Notes: generated by a model not told the origin, from the sequence alone. 64,000 nucleotides of DNA from Pseudorhizobium tarimense (GCF_022968135.1 NZ_JALJRA010000003.1:230946-294945), one strand, 5' to 3'; shown: positions 34,233 to 44,688, numbered from the stretch's first letter. Made by a program: numbers and translations.

Positions 34233-36324
34233 CCGCCTCGTCGCGCCGATGCAGGTATAGTAGTACCCGGACATTTTGTCCGCGTTCGCCGGTCAGATCC
34301 GGATCCTTGTCCAGGAGATAGGCCGCATCCTTGCGCGCGATCTCCAGCAGGTCCGCATGTGCCTCCAGGTTTGCAATGCGAAAACCGGGGGTCCCGGATT
34401 GGCGAGTCCCCAGCAACTCACCTTCGCCGCGCAGCTTCAAGTCCTCCTCTGCGATGAGGAAGCCGTCTTCGCTGTCGCGCAGGATCGATAAGCGCGCATG
34501 TCCCGTCTCGCTGAGGGGGCCCTTGTAAAGCAGGATGCAAGTCGAGGCCTCGGCACCGCGTCCGACGCGGCCGCGAAGCTGGTGCAGCTGCGCCAGGCCG
34601 AAGCGTTCTGCATGTTCAATCACCATGATGGTGGCATCCGGCACGTCAACACCAACTTCAACGACCGTGGTGGCGACCAGCAGGCGGATTTCACCTGCCT
34701 TGAACGCAGCCATCACCGCGTCTTTCTCCGCTCCCCCCATCCGGCCGTGTACTAGACCAACGTCGCGGCCGAACTCTTTTGCCACGACCGAGAAACGCTC
34801 CTCTGCTGACATGAGGTCGGAGACATCCGATTCCTCGACGAGCGGGCAGATCCAGTAGGCCTTCTTGCCTTCGGCGAGCGCCGTTCGTAGCCGCGAGACG
34901 ATGTCGCCGGTGCGCTCGATTGGAATCGTCACCGTCTGGATCGGCTTGCGACCAGCTGGCTTCTCCGTCAGCTTCGAGACGTCCATGTCGCCGAAGGCAG
35001 CCAGCACCAGCGTGCGCGGGATCGGCGTGGCCGTCATCACCAGCATATGCGGTGAGATGCCCTTGGCCGTGAGGCGCAGGCGCTGGTGGACGCCAAATCG
35101 GTGCTGCTCGTCGACCACGGCAAGCGTTAGGTTGCGGTAGTTGACCGCGTCCTGAAAGAGGGCATGGGTGCCAATGACGATTTGCGCCTCGCCGCTTGCG
35201 ATCCGATCCAATATACCGTCCCGCTCCCGTCCTTTCGTGCGGCCGGTCAGCACTTCTACGGTGATCCCGGCATTCGCGGCGAGCTTGGAGATGGTCGCAT
35301 GATGCTGCCGTGCCAGTATTTCCGTCGGCGCCATCAGCACCGCCTGTCCGCAGCCTTCTATCGCCGCTGCCATCGCCATCAGGGCGACCAAGGTCTTGCC
35401 GGCCCCAACATCCCCCTGCAACAGCCGCAGCATCCGGTCTTCGCCGGCCATGTCCTTGAGGATGTCGGCGATCGCCGCTTGTTGGCTACCGGTTAGGGAG
35501 AAGGGCAGGGCGTTGCGGATGCGATCCGCAAGCTCGCCCGTGGGGCGAACCGGGCGGCCGGGCACTTTGCGGAGGCGCTGGCGCACGAGCGCCAACGAGA
35601 CCTGGCCAGCGAGGAATTCGTCGTAGGCCAGCCGGCGGCGTGCTGGCGACCTCGCATCGACATCGGCTGCGTCGCGCGGATCGTGCAGCCGGCGGAAACT
35701 TTCTGCCACGGAAGCAAATCCCTGCCGCTGCGTGAGCGTTTGATCGACCCATTCCGGCAGTTCCTGTAGTCGCGAGACAGCGCCCTCAATCGCTTTCCTC
35801 AAGACCTTCGGTGAGAGGCCGGCGGTGAGGGGATAGACGGGCTCGACTAGCGGAAGGTTGGCAGCTTCGGTCGCTTTGACCATGAAATCCGGATGGACCA
35901 TGGAAGGGCGGCCATTGAACCAGTCCACCTTGCCGCTGACCATGATTGTCTCATCAACCGCCAGTGCCTTTTCCAGCCAGTTTCCCTTCACACGGAAAAA
36001 GGTCAGCGCCAGTTCGCCAGTGTCGTCGTGCAGGAAGACTCGGTAGGGCATGTTCGGCTTGCTGCGAGGCGGTGGCTGATGGCGGTCGACACGTCCCTGG
36101 ATGGTGACAATGGCGCCCTGAGGTGCAAGCGCTATTCCGGGCCGGTTGCGGCGGTCGATGATCGAAGTCGGCGCGTGGAAAAGCAGGTCCACAACCCGGC
36201 AGTCATCCGCATCCTCGCGCCCCGTCACGCGAGCAATCAGATCCGCGAGTTTCGGGCCGACGCCCTGAGAGTTGGCAACGGGCGAGAACAGAGGATCAAG
36301 AATAGCAGGGCGCATGGCTGGCAA
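34210..36324 (-). CDS. recG: RecG ATP-dependent DNA helicase
   Basis: A 704-residue branched-DNA translocase that remodels stalled forks and Holliday junctions. An N-terminal wedge (OB) domain is followed by helicase domains with Walker A QGDVGAGKTLVAL, DEQHRFGVHQRL (motif II), TATPIPRTL (motif III) and QLRGRVGRG (motif VI). A second ATG nine bases downstream of the chosen start is possible. It is transcribed away from sdhE-mfd, so repair genes stand on both sides of a short divergent gap. Confidence 0.95.
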   Translation of the reverse strand: MPAMRPAILDPLFSPVANSQGVGPKLADLIARVTGREDADDCRVVDLLFHAPTSIIDRRNRPGIALAPQGAIVTIQGRVDRHQPPPRSKPNMPYRVFLHDDTGELALTFFRVKGNWLEKALAVDETIMVSGKVDWFNGRPSMVHPDFMVKATEAANLPLVEPVYPLTAGLSPKVLRKAIEGAVSRLQELPEWVDQTLTQRQGFASVAESFRRLHDPRDAADVDARSPARRRLAYDEFLAGQVSLALVRQRLRKVPGRPVRPTGELADRIRNALPFSLTGSQQAAIADILKDMAGEDRMLRLLQGDVGAGKTLVALMAMAAAIEGCGQAVLMAPTEILARQHHATISKLAANAGITVEVLTGRTKGRERDGILDRIASGEAQIVIGTHALFQDAVNYRNLTLAVVDEQHRFGVHQRLRLTAKGISPHMLVMTATPIPRTLVLAAFGDMDVSKLTEKPAGRKPIQTVTIPIERTGDIVSRLRTALAEGKKAYWICPLVEESDVSDLMSAEERFSVVAKEFGRDVGLVHGRMGGAEKDAVMAAFKAGEIRLLVATTVVEVGVDVPDATIMVIEHAERFGLAQLHQLRGRVGRGAEASTCILLYKGPLSETGHARLSILRDSEDGFLIAEEDLKLRGEGELLGTRQSGTPGFRIANLEAHADLLEIARKDAAYLLDKDPDLTGERGQNVRVLLYLHRRDEAVRFLGAG

Positions 36325-36408
36325 AATGCGACGGAATTCGCAGGCTTTGCAAGGTGACGAAGTTGAAATTGCGTCCTATATGAGCCTCGCCACACAAGGA
36401 CTTCTTAC

Positions 36409-36732
36409 ATGACCGGACTCTCGCGCTCGAGCGCGGACCTTTCACCCCGCCGCCGCCGCATCCTGTACCGCTGCCGGCATCGCGGCATCCGAGAAATGGA
36501 CCTCGTCTTCGGACAGTTCGCCGAAGATGAAATTGCGAGTCTTACGGACACGGAACTCGACGAATTCGAGGCGATCATGGGAGAGGACGACCACGATCTG
36601 CATGCTTGGATCACCGGTGCTAAGCCGCTCCCCGATCACCTTCGGACAGAGCTTTTCGCTCGCATTTCCGCCTATCGGCCGGATTCCGATCCCGTCACAG
36701 CGGCCAGCCTGAAGGCGAAGGCAGAGCATTAA
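36409..36732 (+). CDS. sdhE: SdhE, FAD assembly factor for succinate dehydrogenase
   Basis: A 107-residue protein of the SdhE/DUF339 family, needed for covalent FAD attachment to SdhA. The RGxxE motif is visible as HRGIREMD near residues 24-31, followed by the five-helix acidic body (LTDTELDEFEAIMGEDDHDL). It starts in the gap divergent from recG and is followed two bases after its stop by mfd, an order common in rhizobia. Co-transcription with mfd is likely. Confidence 0.9.
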   Translation: MTGLSRSSADLSPRRRRILYRCRHRGIREMDLVFGQFAEDEIASLTDTELDEFEAIMGEDDHDLHAWITGAKPLPDHLRTELFARISAYRPDSDPVTAASLKAKAEH

Positions 36733-36734
36733 GA

Positions 36735-39700
36735 ATGATTCCAGGTTTCGATGCGAAGAGAATAGCAGCGGCCACCGCTCCGCTGACCATCGGCAACGTG
36801 CCGCCAGGCATGGAAGCGCTGCTGCTGGCGGAGATGGCACGCGCAGGGCAGCCGGTCGCCTATGTCATGTCTGACGGACAACGAATGACGGACCTTGAGC
36901 AGATGCTCGGGTTCGTTGCGCCCGACATTCCGGTGCTGACACTGCCGGCTTGGGACTGTCTCCCTTACGACCGCGTCTCACCGAGCGCTGATGTCTCTGC
37001 ACGGAGACTTGCTGCCCTGTCGGGTCTGATCGCCCATGCGCGCAAGCCGCATGCGGCCATCGTGCTGGTCACCGTCAACGCGATGCTGCAGAAGATCGCG
37101 CCCTCCGAGGTAATCGAGAGTTTGGCCTTCTCGGCAAGACCGGGTGCGACGATCCGTATGGATGACATTGCGGCGCGTCTGGAACGCAACGGCTTCGAAC
37201 GTGTGCCGACGGTGCGTGAAGTCGGCGAATTCGCAGTCCGGGGCGGCATCCTCGATGTCTTCGTACCCGGCACGGAGGAGCCGGTGCGGCTCGACTTCTT
37301 CGGCGACACGCTGGAGACGATTCGTACCTTCGACCCCGCAAGCCAGCGCACCACTGGACAAGCGCGTTCCCTCGATCTGAACCCGATGAGCGAAGTTTCG
37401 CTGACGCCTGACACGATCAGCCGTTTCCGCAAGAACTATCTTTCGCTTTTCGGTGCCGCCAATCGCGACGATGCGCTCTATCAGGCGGTCTCCGAAGGGC
37501 GCCGCTACGCAGGTATGGAGCACTGGCTGCCGCTCTTCTACGAACGGCTGGAAACCGCCTTCGATTACCTCGAGGACTTCCGGATCGTCACCGACCATAC
37601 TGCGCGCGAAGCAGCAATTGAACGCTCGAAGCTTGTCACTGACTATTATGAATCCCGGCGCGACAATGGCAGTACAGGCAAGGGCACCTCGGCACAGGCT
37701 GCCCCTTACAAGCCAGTTCCGCCTGGGCAGCTTTATCTGGACGGAAGTGGTTTTGCCTCAGCGCTGGATGCTGCGACGGCCATCCGTCTCACGCCGTTTA
37801 ACGAGCACGACACGGAAAGCCGCCGCGTCATCGAACTGGATGCGCGGGTTGGGCCCCGCTGGGCCAAATCTCAAGCGGAACGAGACGAGCGGGATGAGCG
37901 TGTTAACGTCTTCGATCTTGCAGTGAAACATATCGCCGACAAGCGTGCCTCGGGCGCAAAGGTGCTGGTCACCGGCTGGTCGGCAGGCTCACTTGATCGC
38001 CTCCTTCAGGTGCTCGAGGAGCGAGGGCTCGAGCGCGTCAAGCAGATCGACAGCTTTGCAGAACTCGACAAGCTGAAGAAGGGCGAAGCGGCGGCCGCCG
38101 TACTTAGCCTGGAAGGCGGGTTCGAGGCCGACGGCATCGTCGTCATCGGCGAGCAGGATATTCTCGGCGACCGGATGGTGCGTCGGGGTAAGGGGCGCAA
38201 ACGCGGTGCAGACTTCATTTCGGAGATCTCCGGGCTCGACGAAGGCTCGCTGGTGGTCCACGCCGAGCACGGGATCGGTCGCTTCGTGGGCCTCGTCACG
38301 ATCGAGGCCGCAGGTGCACCGCGGGCTTGTCTGGAACTGCATTATGCGGACGAGGCAAAGCTCTTCCTGCCGGTGGAAAACATCGACCTTCTGTCGCGCT
38401 ACGGTTCGGATGCCGCCGAAGCGGCGCTCGACAAGCTCGGCGGCGGTGCTTGGCAGGCCCGGAAGGCCAAGCTCAAGAAGCGCCTGCTTGACATGGCCGA
38501 TGGGCTGATCCGGGTGGCTGCGAGCCGTATCACCCGCCGAGCGCCAGTTCTGGCCGCACCAGACGGCCTCTACGACGAGTTTGCGGCGCGCTTCCCATAT
38601 GATGAGACGGAAGATCAGGCCAATGCGATCGATTCCGTCCGCGACGACCTTTCTGCCGGCAAGCCCATGGATCGACTTGTCTGCGGCGATGTCGGCTTCG
38701 GCAAGACCGAAGTGGCGCTTCGCGCTGCTTTCCTCGCGGCGATGAATGGTGGGCAGGTCGCCGTGGTGGTGCCCACGACCCTCCTTGCGCGACAGCACTT
38801 CAAGACCTTCCGCGACCGCTTCCGCGGCCTGCCGATCAAGGTGGCGCAGGCTTCCCGTTTGGTGCCTGCGAAGGAGCTGAAGCAGGTCAAGAATGACCTG
38901 TCCGAAGGCAAGGTCGATATTGTGGTCGGCACTCACGCCTTGCTCGGCAGCGGCATCAACTTCGCCAATCTGAGCCTGCTCATCATCGATGAGGAGCAGC
39001 ATTTCGGGGTGAAGCACAAGGAGCGCCTCAAGGAACTGAAAGCCGACGTTCACGTGCTGACGCTTTCGGCGACACCAATCCCGCGGACGCTGCAGCTGGC
39101 AATGACGGGCGTGCGGGAACTGTCGCTGATCACCACGCCACCGGTCGACCGTATGGCGGTACGCACCTTCATCTCGCCCTTTGATCCGCTGGTAATCCGT
39201 GAGACATTGATGCGCGAGCACTATCGCGGTGGCCAGAGCTTCTATGTCTGCCCGCGTCTGTCCGATCTTCCCGATGTGCAGGCGTTCCTGCAGTCGGACG
39301 TGCCCGAGCTTAAGGTCGCCGTCGCGCATGGACAGATGGCGTCCGGCGAGCTCGAAGACATCATGAACGCCTTCTACGACGGCAAGTATGATGTGCTCCT
39401 GTCGACGACGATCGTGGAATCGGGCCTCGACGTGCCGACGGCAAACACCCTGATCGTGCACCGGGCTGACATGTTCGGGCTGGCGCAGCTCTACCAGTTG
39501 CGCGGTCGGGTCGGGCGTTCGAAGGTGCGGGCCTTCGCTCTCTTCAATCTGCCGGTCAACAAGCAGCTGACGCAATCGGCTGAACGCCGGCTAAAGGTGC
39601 TGCAGTCGCTCGACACGCTGGGCGCGGGCTTCCAGCTTGCGAGCCACGACCTCGACATCCGTGGCGCCGGCAACCTGCTTGGCGAAGAGCAGTCCGGGCA

Positions 39701-40247
39701 CATCAAGGAGGTCGGCTTCGAGCTCTACCAGCAGATGCTGGAGGAGGCGGTAGCCGAGGTGCGTGGCGACGACGAGATCATCGACACCGGGTGGTCGCCG
39801 CAGATCTCTGTCGGCATTACTGTCATGATCCCCGAAGACTACGTGCCGGACCTGCATCTGCGCATGAGCCTCTACCGCCGTCTTGGCGAGCTCAAGGAGC
39901 TGTCGGAAATCGACGGCTTGGGCGCCGAGATGATCGACCGTTTCGGTCCGCTGCCGGTCGAGGTGCAGAACCTGCTGAAGGTCGTCTACGTCAAGTCGCT
40001 CTGTCGCGTCGCCAATGTCGAGAAGCTGGATGCGGGGCCGAAGGGGATCGTTGTGACCTTCCGCGACAAACAGTTCCCCAATCCGGCAGCGCTGGTGCAG
40101 TACATTGCCAAGCAGGGCACGATGGCCAAGATCCGCCCGGACCAGAGCGTCTTCCTGACGCGCGATCTTCCGACGCCGGAAAAGCGGCTGACGGTCGCTG
40201 CGCAGATAATGAAACAGTTTGCAGAACTGGCAAAGCAGCCGAGCTGA
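36735..40247 (+). CDS. mfd: Mfd transcription-repair coupling factor
   Basis: A 1170-residue ATPase that removes RNA polymerase stalled at lesions and recruits UvrA. The N-terminal UvrB-like region is followed by the polymerase-interacting domain (about 490-560), then RecG-like translocase motifs: Walker A CGDVGFGKTEVALRAAF, DEEQHFGVKHKERLK, and QLRGRVGRSKVRAFA. The C-terminal domain (from about 1000) ends the protein normally. It begins two bases after sdhE. Its stop is directly next to the stop of the convergent DMT transporter gene, without spacing. Confidence 0.96.
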   Translation: MIPGFDAKRIAAATAPLTIGNVPPGMEALLLAEMARAGQPVAYVMSDGQRMTDLEQMLGFVAPDIPVLTLPAWDCLPYDRVSPSADVSARRLAALSGLIAHARKPHAAIVLVTVNAMLQKIAPSEVIESLAFSARPGATIRMDDIAARLERNGFERVPTVREVGEFAVRGGILDVFVPGTEEPVRLDFFGDTLETIRTFDPASQRTTGQARSLDLNPMSEVSLTPDTISRFRKNYLSLFGAANRDDALYQAVSEGRRYAGMEHWLPLFYERLETAFDYLEDFRIVTDHTAREAAIERSKLVTDYYESRRDNGSTGKGTSAQAAPYKPVPPGQLYLDGSGFASALDAATAIRLTPFNEHDTESRRVIELDARVGPRWAKSQAERDERDERVNVFDLAVKHIADKRASGAKVLVTGWSAGSLDRLLQVLEERGLERVKQIDSFAELDKLKKGEAAAAVLSLEGGFEADGIVVIGEQDILGDRMVRRGKGRKRGADFISEISGLDEGSLVVHAEHGIGRFVGLVTIEAAGAPRACLELHYADEAKLFLPVENIDLLSRYGSDAAEAALDKLGGGAWQARKAKLKKRLLDMADGLIRVAASRITRRAPVLAAPDGLYDEFAARFPYDETEDQANAIDSVRDDLSAGKPMDRLVCGDVGFGKTEVALRAAFLAAMNGGQVAVVVPTTLLARQHFKTFRDRFRGLPIKVAQASRLVPAKELKQVKNDLSEGKVDIVVGTHALLGSGINFANLSLLIIDEEQHFGVKHKERLKELKADVHVLTLSATPIPRTLQLAMTGVRELSLITTPPVDRMAVRTFISPFDPLVIRETLMREHYRGGQSFYVCPRLSDLPDVQAFLQSDVPELKVAVAHGQMASGELEDIMNAFYDGKYDVLLSTTIVESGLDVPTANTLIVHRADMFGLAQLYQLRGRVGRSKVRAFALFNLPVNKQLTQSAERRLKVLQSLDTLGAGFQLASHDLDIRGAGNLLGEEQSGHIKEVGFELYQQMLEEAVAEVRGDDEIIDTGWSPQISVGITVMIPEDYVPDLHLRMSLYRRLGELKELSEIDGLGAEMIDRFGPLPVEVQNLLKVVYVKSLCRVANVEKLDAGPKGIVVTFRDKQFPNPAALVQYIAKQGTMAKIRPDQSVFLTRDLPTPEKRLTVAAQIMKQFAELAKQPS

Positions 40248-41186
40248 TCAGCGTTCCGGATCAGTCTCGGCGGTCGCCATGGCACCGGCCTGCGGGTCGG
40301 CAGCGACTGCGGGCGGCAGCGGAACGCCGCGCACCCGTTCGCGCGCGAGTGTCAGCAGTCCCGACCCAATGATCAGGATGATGCCAATGACCATTGGCAG
40401 ATCGATCCTGTCCCCGAAGATCAGGTAGCCGAAGAGCACGGCCCACAGCATCTGGCTATACTGCGTCGGCCCGACGAGGGCCGCAGGAGCATAGCTCGTG
40501 GCATACATCAGCAGGATCGTTGCCAGCGCCGCCAGCAGTCCGTAGCCGGCCAGCATCAGCCAGTGCGGGAGGCTCGGCCATTGGAAGCCGGGGATCGCCA
40601 GCAACCCGCACAGGACGAGCGAGCCGATGATGCCGGCACCGTAGAGCGAGATGCTTTTTTCGCGAGGACCTACCGCGCGATAGACGACGATGGAGATCGC
40701 GCCGCTCAACCCTGCGAAGACGGCCCCCACATGACCGACGGACAGCTCGCGAAGTCCCGGGCGCAGGACAACGAGGACACCGACGAAGCCGATCACGACG
40801 GCGCTCCAGCGTCGGATGCCAACCTCCTCCTTAAGGAAGACCACCGACATGATGGTGACGAATGAGGGAAGCAGGAAGATCAGCGCGAACGCCTCCGCCA
40901 TCGAAAGATGGGTGAAGGCAGTCACGCTGGCGATCGTGCCGAAGGCGGCGGCAAAGGCTCGCAAAAACCAGAGCGGGCGGTTCGTGGTGCGAACCATGTC
41001 CAGCACGCTGTCGCCGCGCTTCATCACGAAGGGGAGGGCAGTGACGCCGAAGAGGGCGCCGAGGAAGGACATCTCGTAGGGACTGAGAGCGCCTTCGATG
41101 AGCTTCACGCTGGCGTCGCTGAAAGAGAACGCCGCAAAGGCGGCGAAGGCAAAGAGGACGCCCTTGAGCGTTTGATCGGTCGACAT
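40248..41186 (-). CDS. EamA/DMT-superfamily transporter
   Basis: A 312-residue protein with ten predicted helices in two EamA repeats (AFAAFAAFSFSDASVKLIEG in the first, YSQMLWAVLFGYLIFGD in the second). Members export amino acids, metabolites or drugs; no specific substrate can be read. No strong ribosome site precedes the ATG at 41186. The gene is 16 bases from the end of the DsbA-family gene on the same strand, so a two-gene unit is possible. It ends exactly where mfd ends. Confidence 0.86.
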   Translation of the reverse strand: MSTDQTLKGVLFAFAAFAAFSFSDASVKLIEGALSPYEMSFLGALFGVTALPFVMKRGDSVLDMVRTTNRPLWFLRAFAAAFGTIASVTAFTHLSMAEAFALIFLLPSFVTIMSVVFLKEEVGIRRWSAVVIGFVGVLVVLRPGLRELSVGHVGAVFAGLSGAISIVVYRAVGPREKSISLYGAGIIGSLVLCGLLAIPGFQWPSLPHWLMLAGYGLLAALATILLMYATSYAPAALVGPTQYSQMLWAVLFGYLIFGDRIDLPMVIGIILIIGSGLLTLARERVRGVPLPPAVAADPQAGAMATAETDPER

Positions 41187-41202
41187 CTGCTGCGTTGGGC
41201 GC

Positions 41203-41874
41203 CTAGATCATGCCCTTGCGGGCTTCAGCCTTCATCCGCGCAATGTCGCGCAAGGCGTTTGCGAGCACATCCGGAGTCTGTGCACCACTCACGGCATATT
41301 GGCCGTCAAAGATCAGGAAGGGAACGCCGTTGACGCCCATCTTCTGGGCCGCATCGATCTCGGACAGCACGGTGTCCTTGTCGGCGTCGGTTGCCAGGAG
41401 GTTGCCGATCAGGGCGGGGTCCAGCCCGCATTGCTCCGCAATCGCCAGCAGAACCTGATGGTCGGCAACATTCAGTCCTTTCTCGAAGTGAGCCTTGAAG
41501 AGGGCAGTCGCGACGCGGTCCTGGATGTCCTGCCCTTCGATGCGGGACCAATGCAGCAGGCGGTGCGCATCGAGCGTGTTGGCGCGAACCTTAATGTCCT
41601 CGAACCGGTAGGTAATGCCAATTTCCTGACCCTGTCCGCGCAGGTTGTCCTGCATCTGATCCAGCCGCTCGGCGCTCCCGAATTTGGCGACGAGGTGCGT
41701 GCGGTAGTCGCTCCCTTCGCTGGTCGCGTCGGGGTCAAGCTGGTAAGGCCGCCAGTTGACATCCACCCCCAGTTCGTCCTGGACCTCTGCAATCGCCAGC
41801 TCCAGGCGGGCCTTGCCGAGGTAGCACCAGGGGCAGACGACGTCGGACACCACGTCAATTGTTACGCGCTCCAT
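41203..41874 (-). CDS. FrnE-like DsbA-family oxidoreductase
   Basis: A 223-residue thioredoxin-fold protein of the DsbA/FrnE branch. The redox motif CPWC (residues 14-17) follows VVSDVVC, and the cis-proline region is GVNGVPFLIFDGQYAVSGAQ. There is no signal peptide, so it acts in the cytosol. Known FrnE-type relatives take part in polyketide assembly or disulfide isomerisation in stress; the partner here is unknown. The start at 41874 has AAAGGA upstream, and a longer frame to 42042 overlaps the preceding gene. Confidence 0.88.
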   Translation of the reverse strand: MERVTIDVVSDVVCPWCYLGKARLELAIAEVQDELGVDVNWRPYQLDPDATSEGSDYRTHLVAKFGSAERLDQMQDNLRGQGQEIGITYRFEDIKVRANTLDAHRLLHWSRIEGQDIQDRVATALFKAHFEKGLNVADHQVLLAIAEQCGLDPALIGNLLATDADKDTVLSEIDAAQKMGVNGVPFLIFDGQYAVSGAQTPDVLANALRDIARMKAEARKGMI

Positions 41875-41917
41875 GGTCGCGTCCTTTCTAAGATGGGCAG
41901 TCACTTGTTTGGCTGGT

Positions 41918-43726
41918 TCAGTCCTGCGCCCGCGTGTCGAACCAGACGGGCAGCTGGTAGCCGTAAAGAGGTGTCTTGTCTGGATAGCCGATGTAACTGC
42001 GCCGCGCCACCCATTGTTCCGGCACGTGGTAGAGGGGCACAAGGTAGTGGCCCGAGATCAAAAGGCGGTCGTAAGCGCGCACCGCCGCCTCGAAATCTTC
42101 CCGGGTGCGGGCGGCCAGCATGGCATCGATCGCGCGGTCGATCGCCGGATCGGCAACGCCTGCGAAGTTGTTGCTGCCTTCGCGATCGCGTGAGATCGAG
42201 CCCCAGCGTCCGACCTGCTCGATACCAGGGGAAAGCGACGAAGGGTAAGACTTGACGATCATGTCATAGTCGAAGGTGCCGGACCGCGACTGGTATTGCG
42301 CATCATCAACGGTGCGAACGGCAACGTCGACGCCGATCATTCTGAGCGTTCGTTGATAGGCGATCGCGAGCTTCTCCTGATCCTGCGTCTGCGTCATGAT
42401 CTCGAACCGCAGCGGGCTGCCATCTTCGTTCGACATCCTGCCGTTCTTGATCGTGTAGCCGCCTTCCTTCATCAGTTCGACGACACGGCGCAGGATCTTC
42501 CGGTCCCCGCCCGACGCATCCGTTTGCGGAAGACGGTAGCTGCCGTCGAGAATGGCCGGATCGATCGCATCCTTATTTGTTCCGAGGATCTTCAGCTCCC
42601 GTTCCTCGGCCGGCTTGCCTAGAGAGGAGAGCGAGGAGCCCTGCCAGAAGCTCTCTGTCCGGGTGTAAGCACCTTCGAAGAGGTTCTTGTTCGCCCACTC
42701 GAAATCGAAGGCGAGAGCCAGTGCCTCGCGCACCTTCTGGTTCTCAAAGATCGGGCGCCGGGTGTTGAAGACGAAGCCGAGCATGCCCGTCGGCAAGTCA
42801 GGCCGGAAGGTATCCTTCACCACCGCGCCACTCTGGACATCCGGAAAATCATAGGCCCTTGCCCAATGCGTGGGGCTGCCGTCCAGGTAAATGTCGACCA
42901 CGCCTTTCTTGAAGGCTTCAAAAAGCGTGTTGTCCTGCAGGAAGTATTCGACCGAGATCTCATCGTAGTTGTCGAAGCCGACCTTGGCGGGGATGTCCTT
43001 GCCCCAGTAATCCTTATCGCGTTCGAAGACGATCCGCGCGCCCGGATTTACCGACTTCACCAAGTATGGACCAGATCCAATGGGCACCTCCAGCGACGAC
43101 TGCTCGAACGTTTCGGGATCGGTTGCGTGCTTGGCGAGGATCGGAGTAGCAGTCGCCAAAATCAGCGGAAACTCGCGGTCCGACTTCTCGTTGAAGGTGA
43201 ACCGGACAGCGTGCTCGCCCACCTTCTCCATCTTCTCAACAGGGGTCAGCCGACCGCTGAAGGGTGTGCGGCCCTTGTCGCGCAGCAGCTCCATGGTGAA
43301 GATCACGTCTTCAGGAGTGACCGGCTCTCCGTCCGACCATTGCGCTGCCGGGTTGAGATTGAACTGGATGAAGCTGCGCTCCTCGTCCATCTCGATTGAC
43401 TCGGCCAATAGCCCGTAAAGCGTGAAGGGCTCGTCGGCCGATCGCTGCATCAGCGGCTCGAAGACGAGGTGGCCGAACTGCGGATCCCACATGCCGCGCG
43501 CGGTGGTGCGCATGCTCTTCAGAATGAATGGGTTAAGGCTGTCGAACGTGCCGACAACGCCGTAGCGGACCCTGCCACCTTTCTTCACGTCCGGCTTCAC
43601 GTAAGGAAAGTGCTGATAATCCGCCGGCAATGCCGGCTTGCCGTGCATAGCAATGCCGTGACGCGGCTCCGCGAGTGCCGGCGTCGACAGAGCAGCCACG
43701 AGAAGAAAAGGGAGGAGGCGGCGCAT
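41918..43726 (-). CDS. Periplasmic peptide-binding protein, family 5 (YejA-like)
   Basis: A 602-residue solute-binding protein of the oligopeptide class. The signal peptide ends near APALA-E (about residue 20). SBP family 5 features include YGVVGTFDSLNPFILKSM, the insertion domain, and VPLYHVPEQWVARRSYIGYP near the end. The N-terminal PKHGIAMHGKPALPADYQ-type lead is seen in YejA, which binds peptides or microcin C. The permease and ATPase genes usual for YejABEF are not adjacent, so it is an orphan binding protein here. AAGGA precedes the start. Confidence 0.87.
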   Translation of the reverse strand: MRRLLPFLLVAALSTPALAEPRHGIAMHGKPALPADYQHFPYVKPDVKKGGRVRYGVVGTFDSLNPFILKSMRTTARGMWDPQFGHLVFEPLMQRSADEPFTLYGLLAESIEMDEERSFIQFNLNPAAQWSDGEPVTPEDVIFTMELLRDKGRTPFSGRLTPVEKMEKVGEHAVRFTFNEKSDREFPLILATATPILAKHATDPETFEQSSLEVPIGSGPYLVKSVNPGARIVFERDKDYWGKDIPAKVGFDNYDEISVEYFLQDNTLFEAFKKGVVDIYLDGSPTHWARAYDFPDVQSGAVVKDTFRPDLPTGMLGFVFNTRRPIFENQKVREALALAFDFEWANKNLFEGAYTRTESFWQGSSLSSLGKPAEERELKILGTNKDAIDPAILDGSYRLPQTDASGGDRKILRRVVELMKEGGYTIKNGRMSNEDGSPLRFEIMTQTQDQEKLAIAYQRTLRMIGVDVAVRTVDDAQYQSRSGTFDYDMIVKSYPSSLSPGIEQVGRWGSISRDREGSNNFAGVADPAIDRAIDAMLAARTREDFEAAVRAYDRLLISGHYLVPLYHVPEQWVARRSYIGYPDKTPLYGYQLPVWFDTRAQD

Positions 43727-44006
43727 GAGCGGTCCTTCGGCTCGATCATAGTGATTCGGCGCAAGTTACCCTAACCGCAGCGACCGACCAACCGCCGCAA
43801 CCACCTCCAACCCCTGCTGCCGATGGCGCCTGATCAAAAAATCATCAAACAAGGACTGGATATCCCGGCAGCGCCGATGTAACAGGTGGACGACTATGCG
43901 GGTCATTCAATTGCCTCATTTCGCCGACAGGTGGAGCGCAGTAGGACACCCCGAGGGAGGACGGTTGAAGCCGTACCCGGACGGATTTCAGGAGACGGAT
44001 TTCGTT

Positions 44007-44654
44007 ATGAAACTCAAGGCAAACAACGCTCTGCGGACGGCGATGTCCGCGCTGGCCGTGTCTTTGGCGGCTGCGTCCGCACCGACAGCAACATTCGCGC
44101 AGGGCGCCCCCGCAGCGAGTGGCCCCGGCGCCCCGCCACTTGGCTGGTTCAAGACATGCACCAAGCAGGATGACAGCGATCTCTGCGTTGTCCAGAACAT
44201 CAACCTGGCCCAGAACGGTCAGTTGATCACGGCCGTCGGGCTCATCACGGTGGAAGGCAAGGTCAACCGCAAGATCCTACAGGTCTCGGTTCCGACCGCT
44301 CGCCTCATTCCTCCTGGCATCACGATGCAGATCGATGGCGGCAAAGGTGAAAAGCTCGACTACGCCGTATGCCTTCCCGACAAGTGCACGGCTGAAGTTC
44401 CGCTGACCGATGCCATGATCGCCAACCTGAAGAAGGGCGGCGAGGTGGTCTTCACCTCGATCAACTTCCGCCGCGCGCCGAACCCGATCAAGATCTCGTT
44501 GAACGGCTTCACCGGCGCGTTTGACGGAGAGCCGATCTCGCAGTCGCAGCTCGCCGAAAGCCAGCGCAGCCTCCAGGAAGGCATGCAGAAGAAGGCCGAA
44601 GAAGCGCGCAAGAAGCTTGAGGACGCGCAGAACGCTGCCAAGCAGGGCCAGTAA
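44007..44654 (+). CDS. IalB-family (invasion-associated locus B) periplasmic protein
   Basis: A 215-residue secreted protein with a signal peptide (SALAVSLAAASAPTATFA, about 14-31) and an IalB domain: WFKTCTKQDDSDLCVVQNI, MQIDGGKGEKLDYAVCLPDKC and VVFTSINFRR. The four paired cysteines of the family are present. The C-terminus is a charged helix (KKAEEARKKLEDAQNAAKQ), possibly coiled coil. In Bartonella and Brucella the family is linked to host-cell entry, but it is common in free-living rhizobia too, so a general envelope role is more likely. AGGAGA sets the start at 44007. Confidence 0.88.
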   Translation: MKLKANNALRTAMSALAVSLAAASAPTATFAQGAPAASGPGAPPLGWFKTCTKQDDSDLCVVQNINLAQNGQLITAVGLITVEGKVNRKILQVSVPTARLIPPGITMQIDGGKGEKLDYAVCLPDKCTAEVPLTDAMIANLKKGGEVVFTSINFRRAPNPIKISLNGFTGAFDGEPISQSQLAESQRSLQEGMQKKAEEARKKLEDAQNAAKQGQ

Positions 44655-44688
44655 GCCTCACGAGCCAGCTTGACCGGCTCAAGAAAAA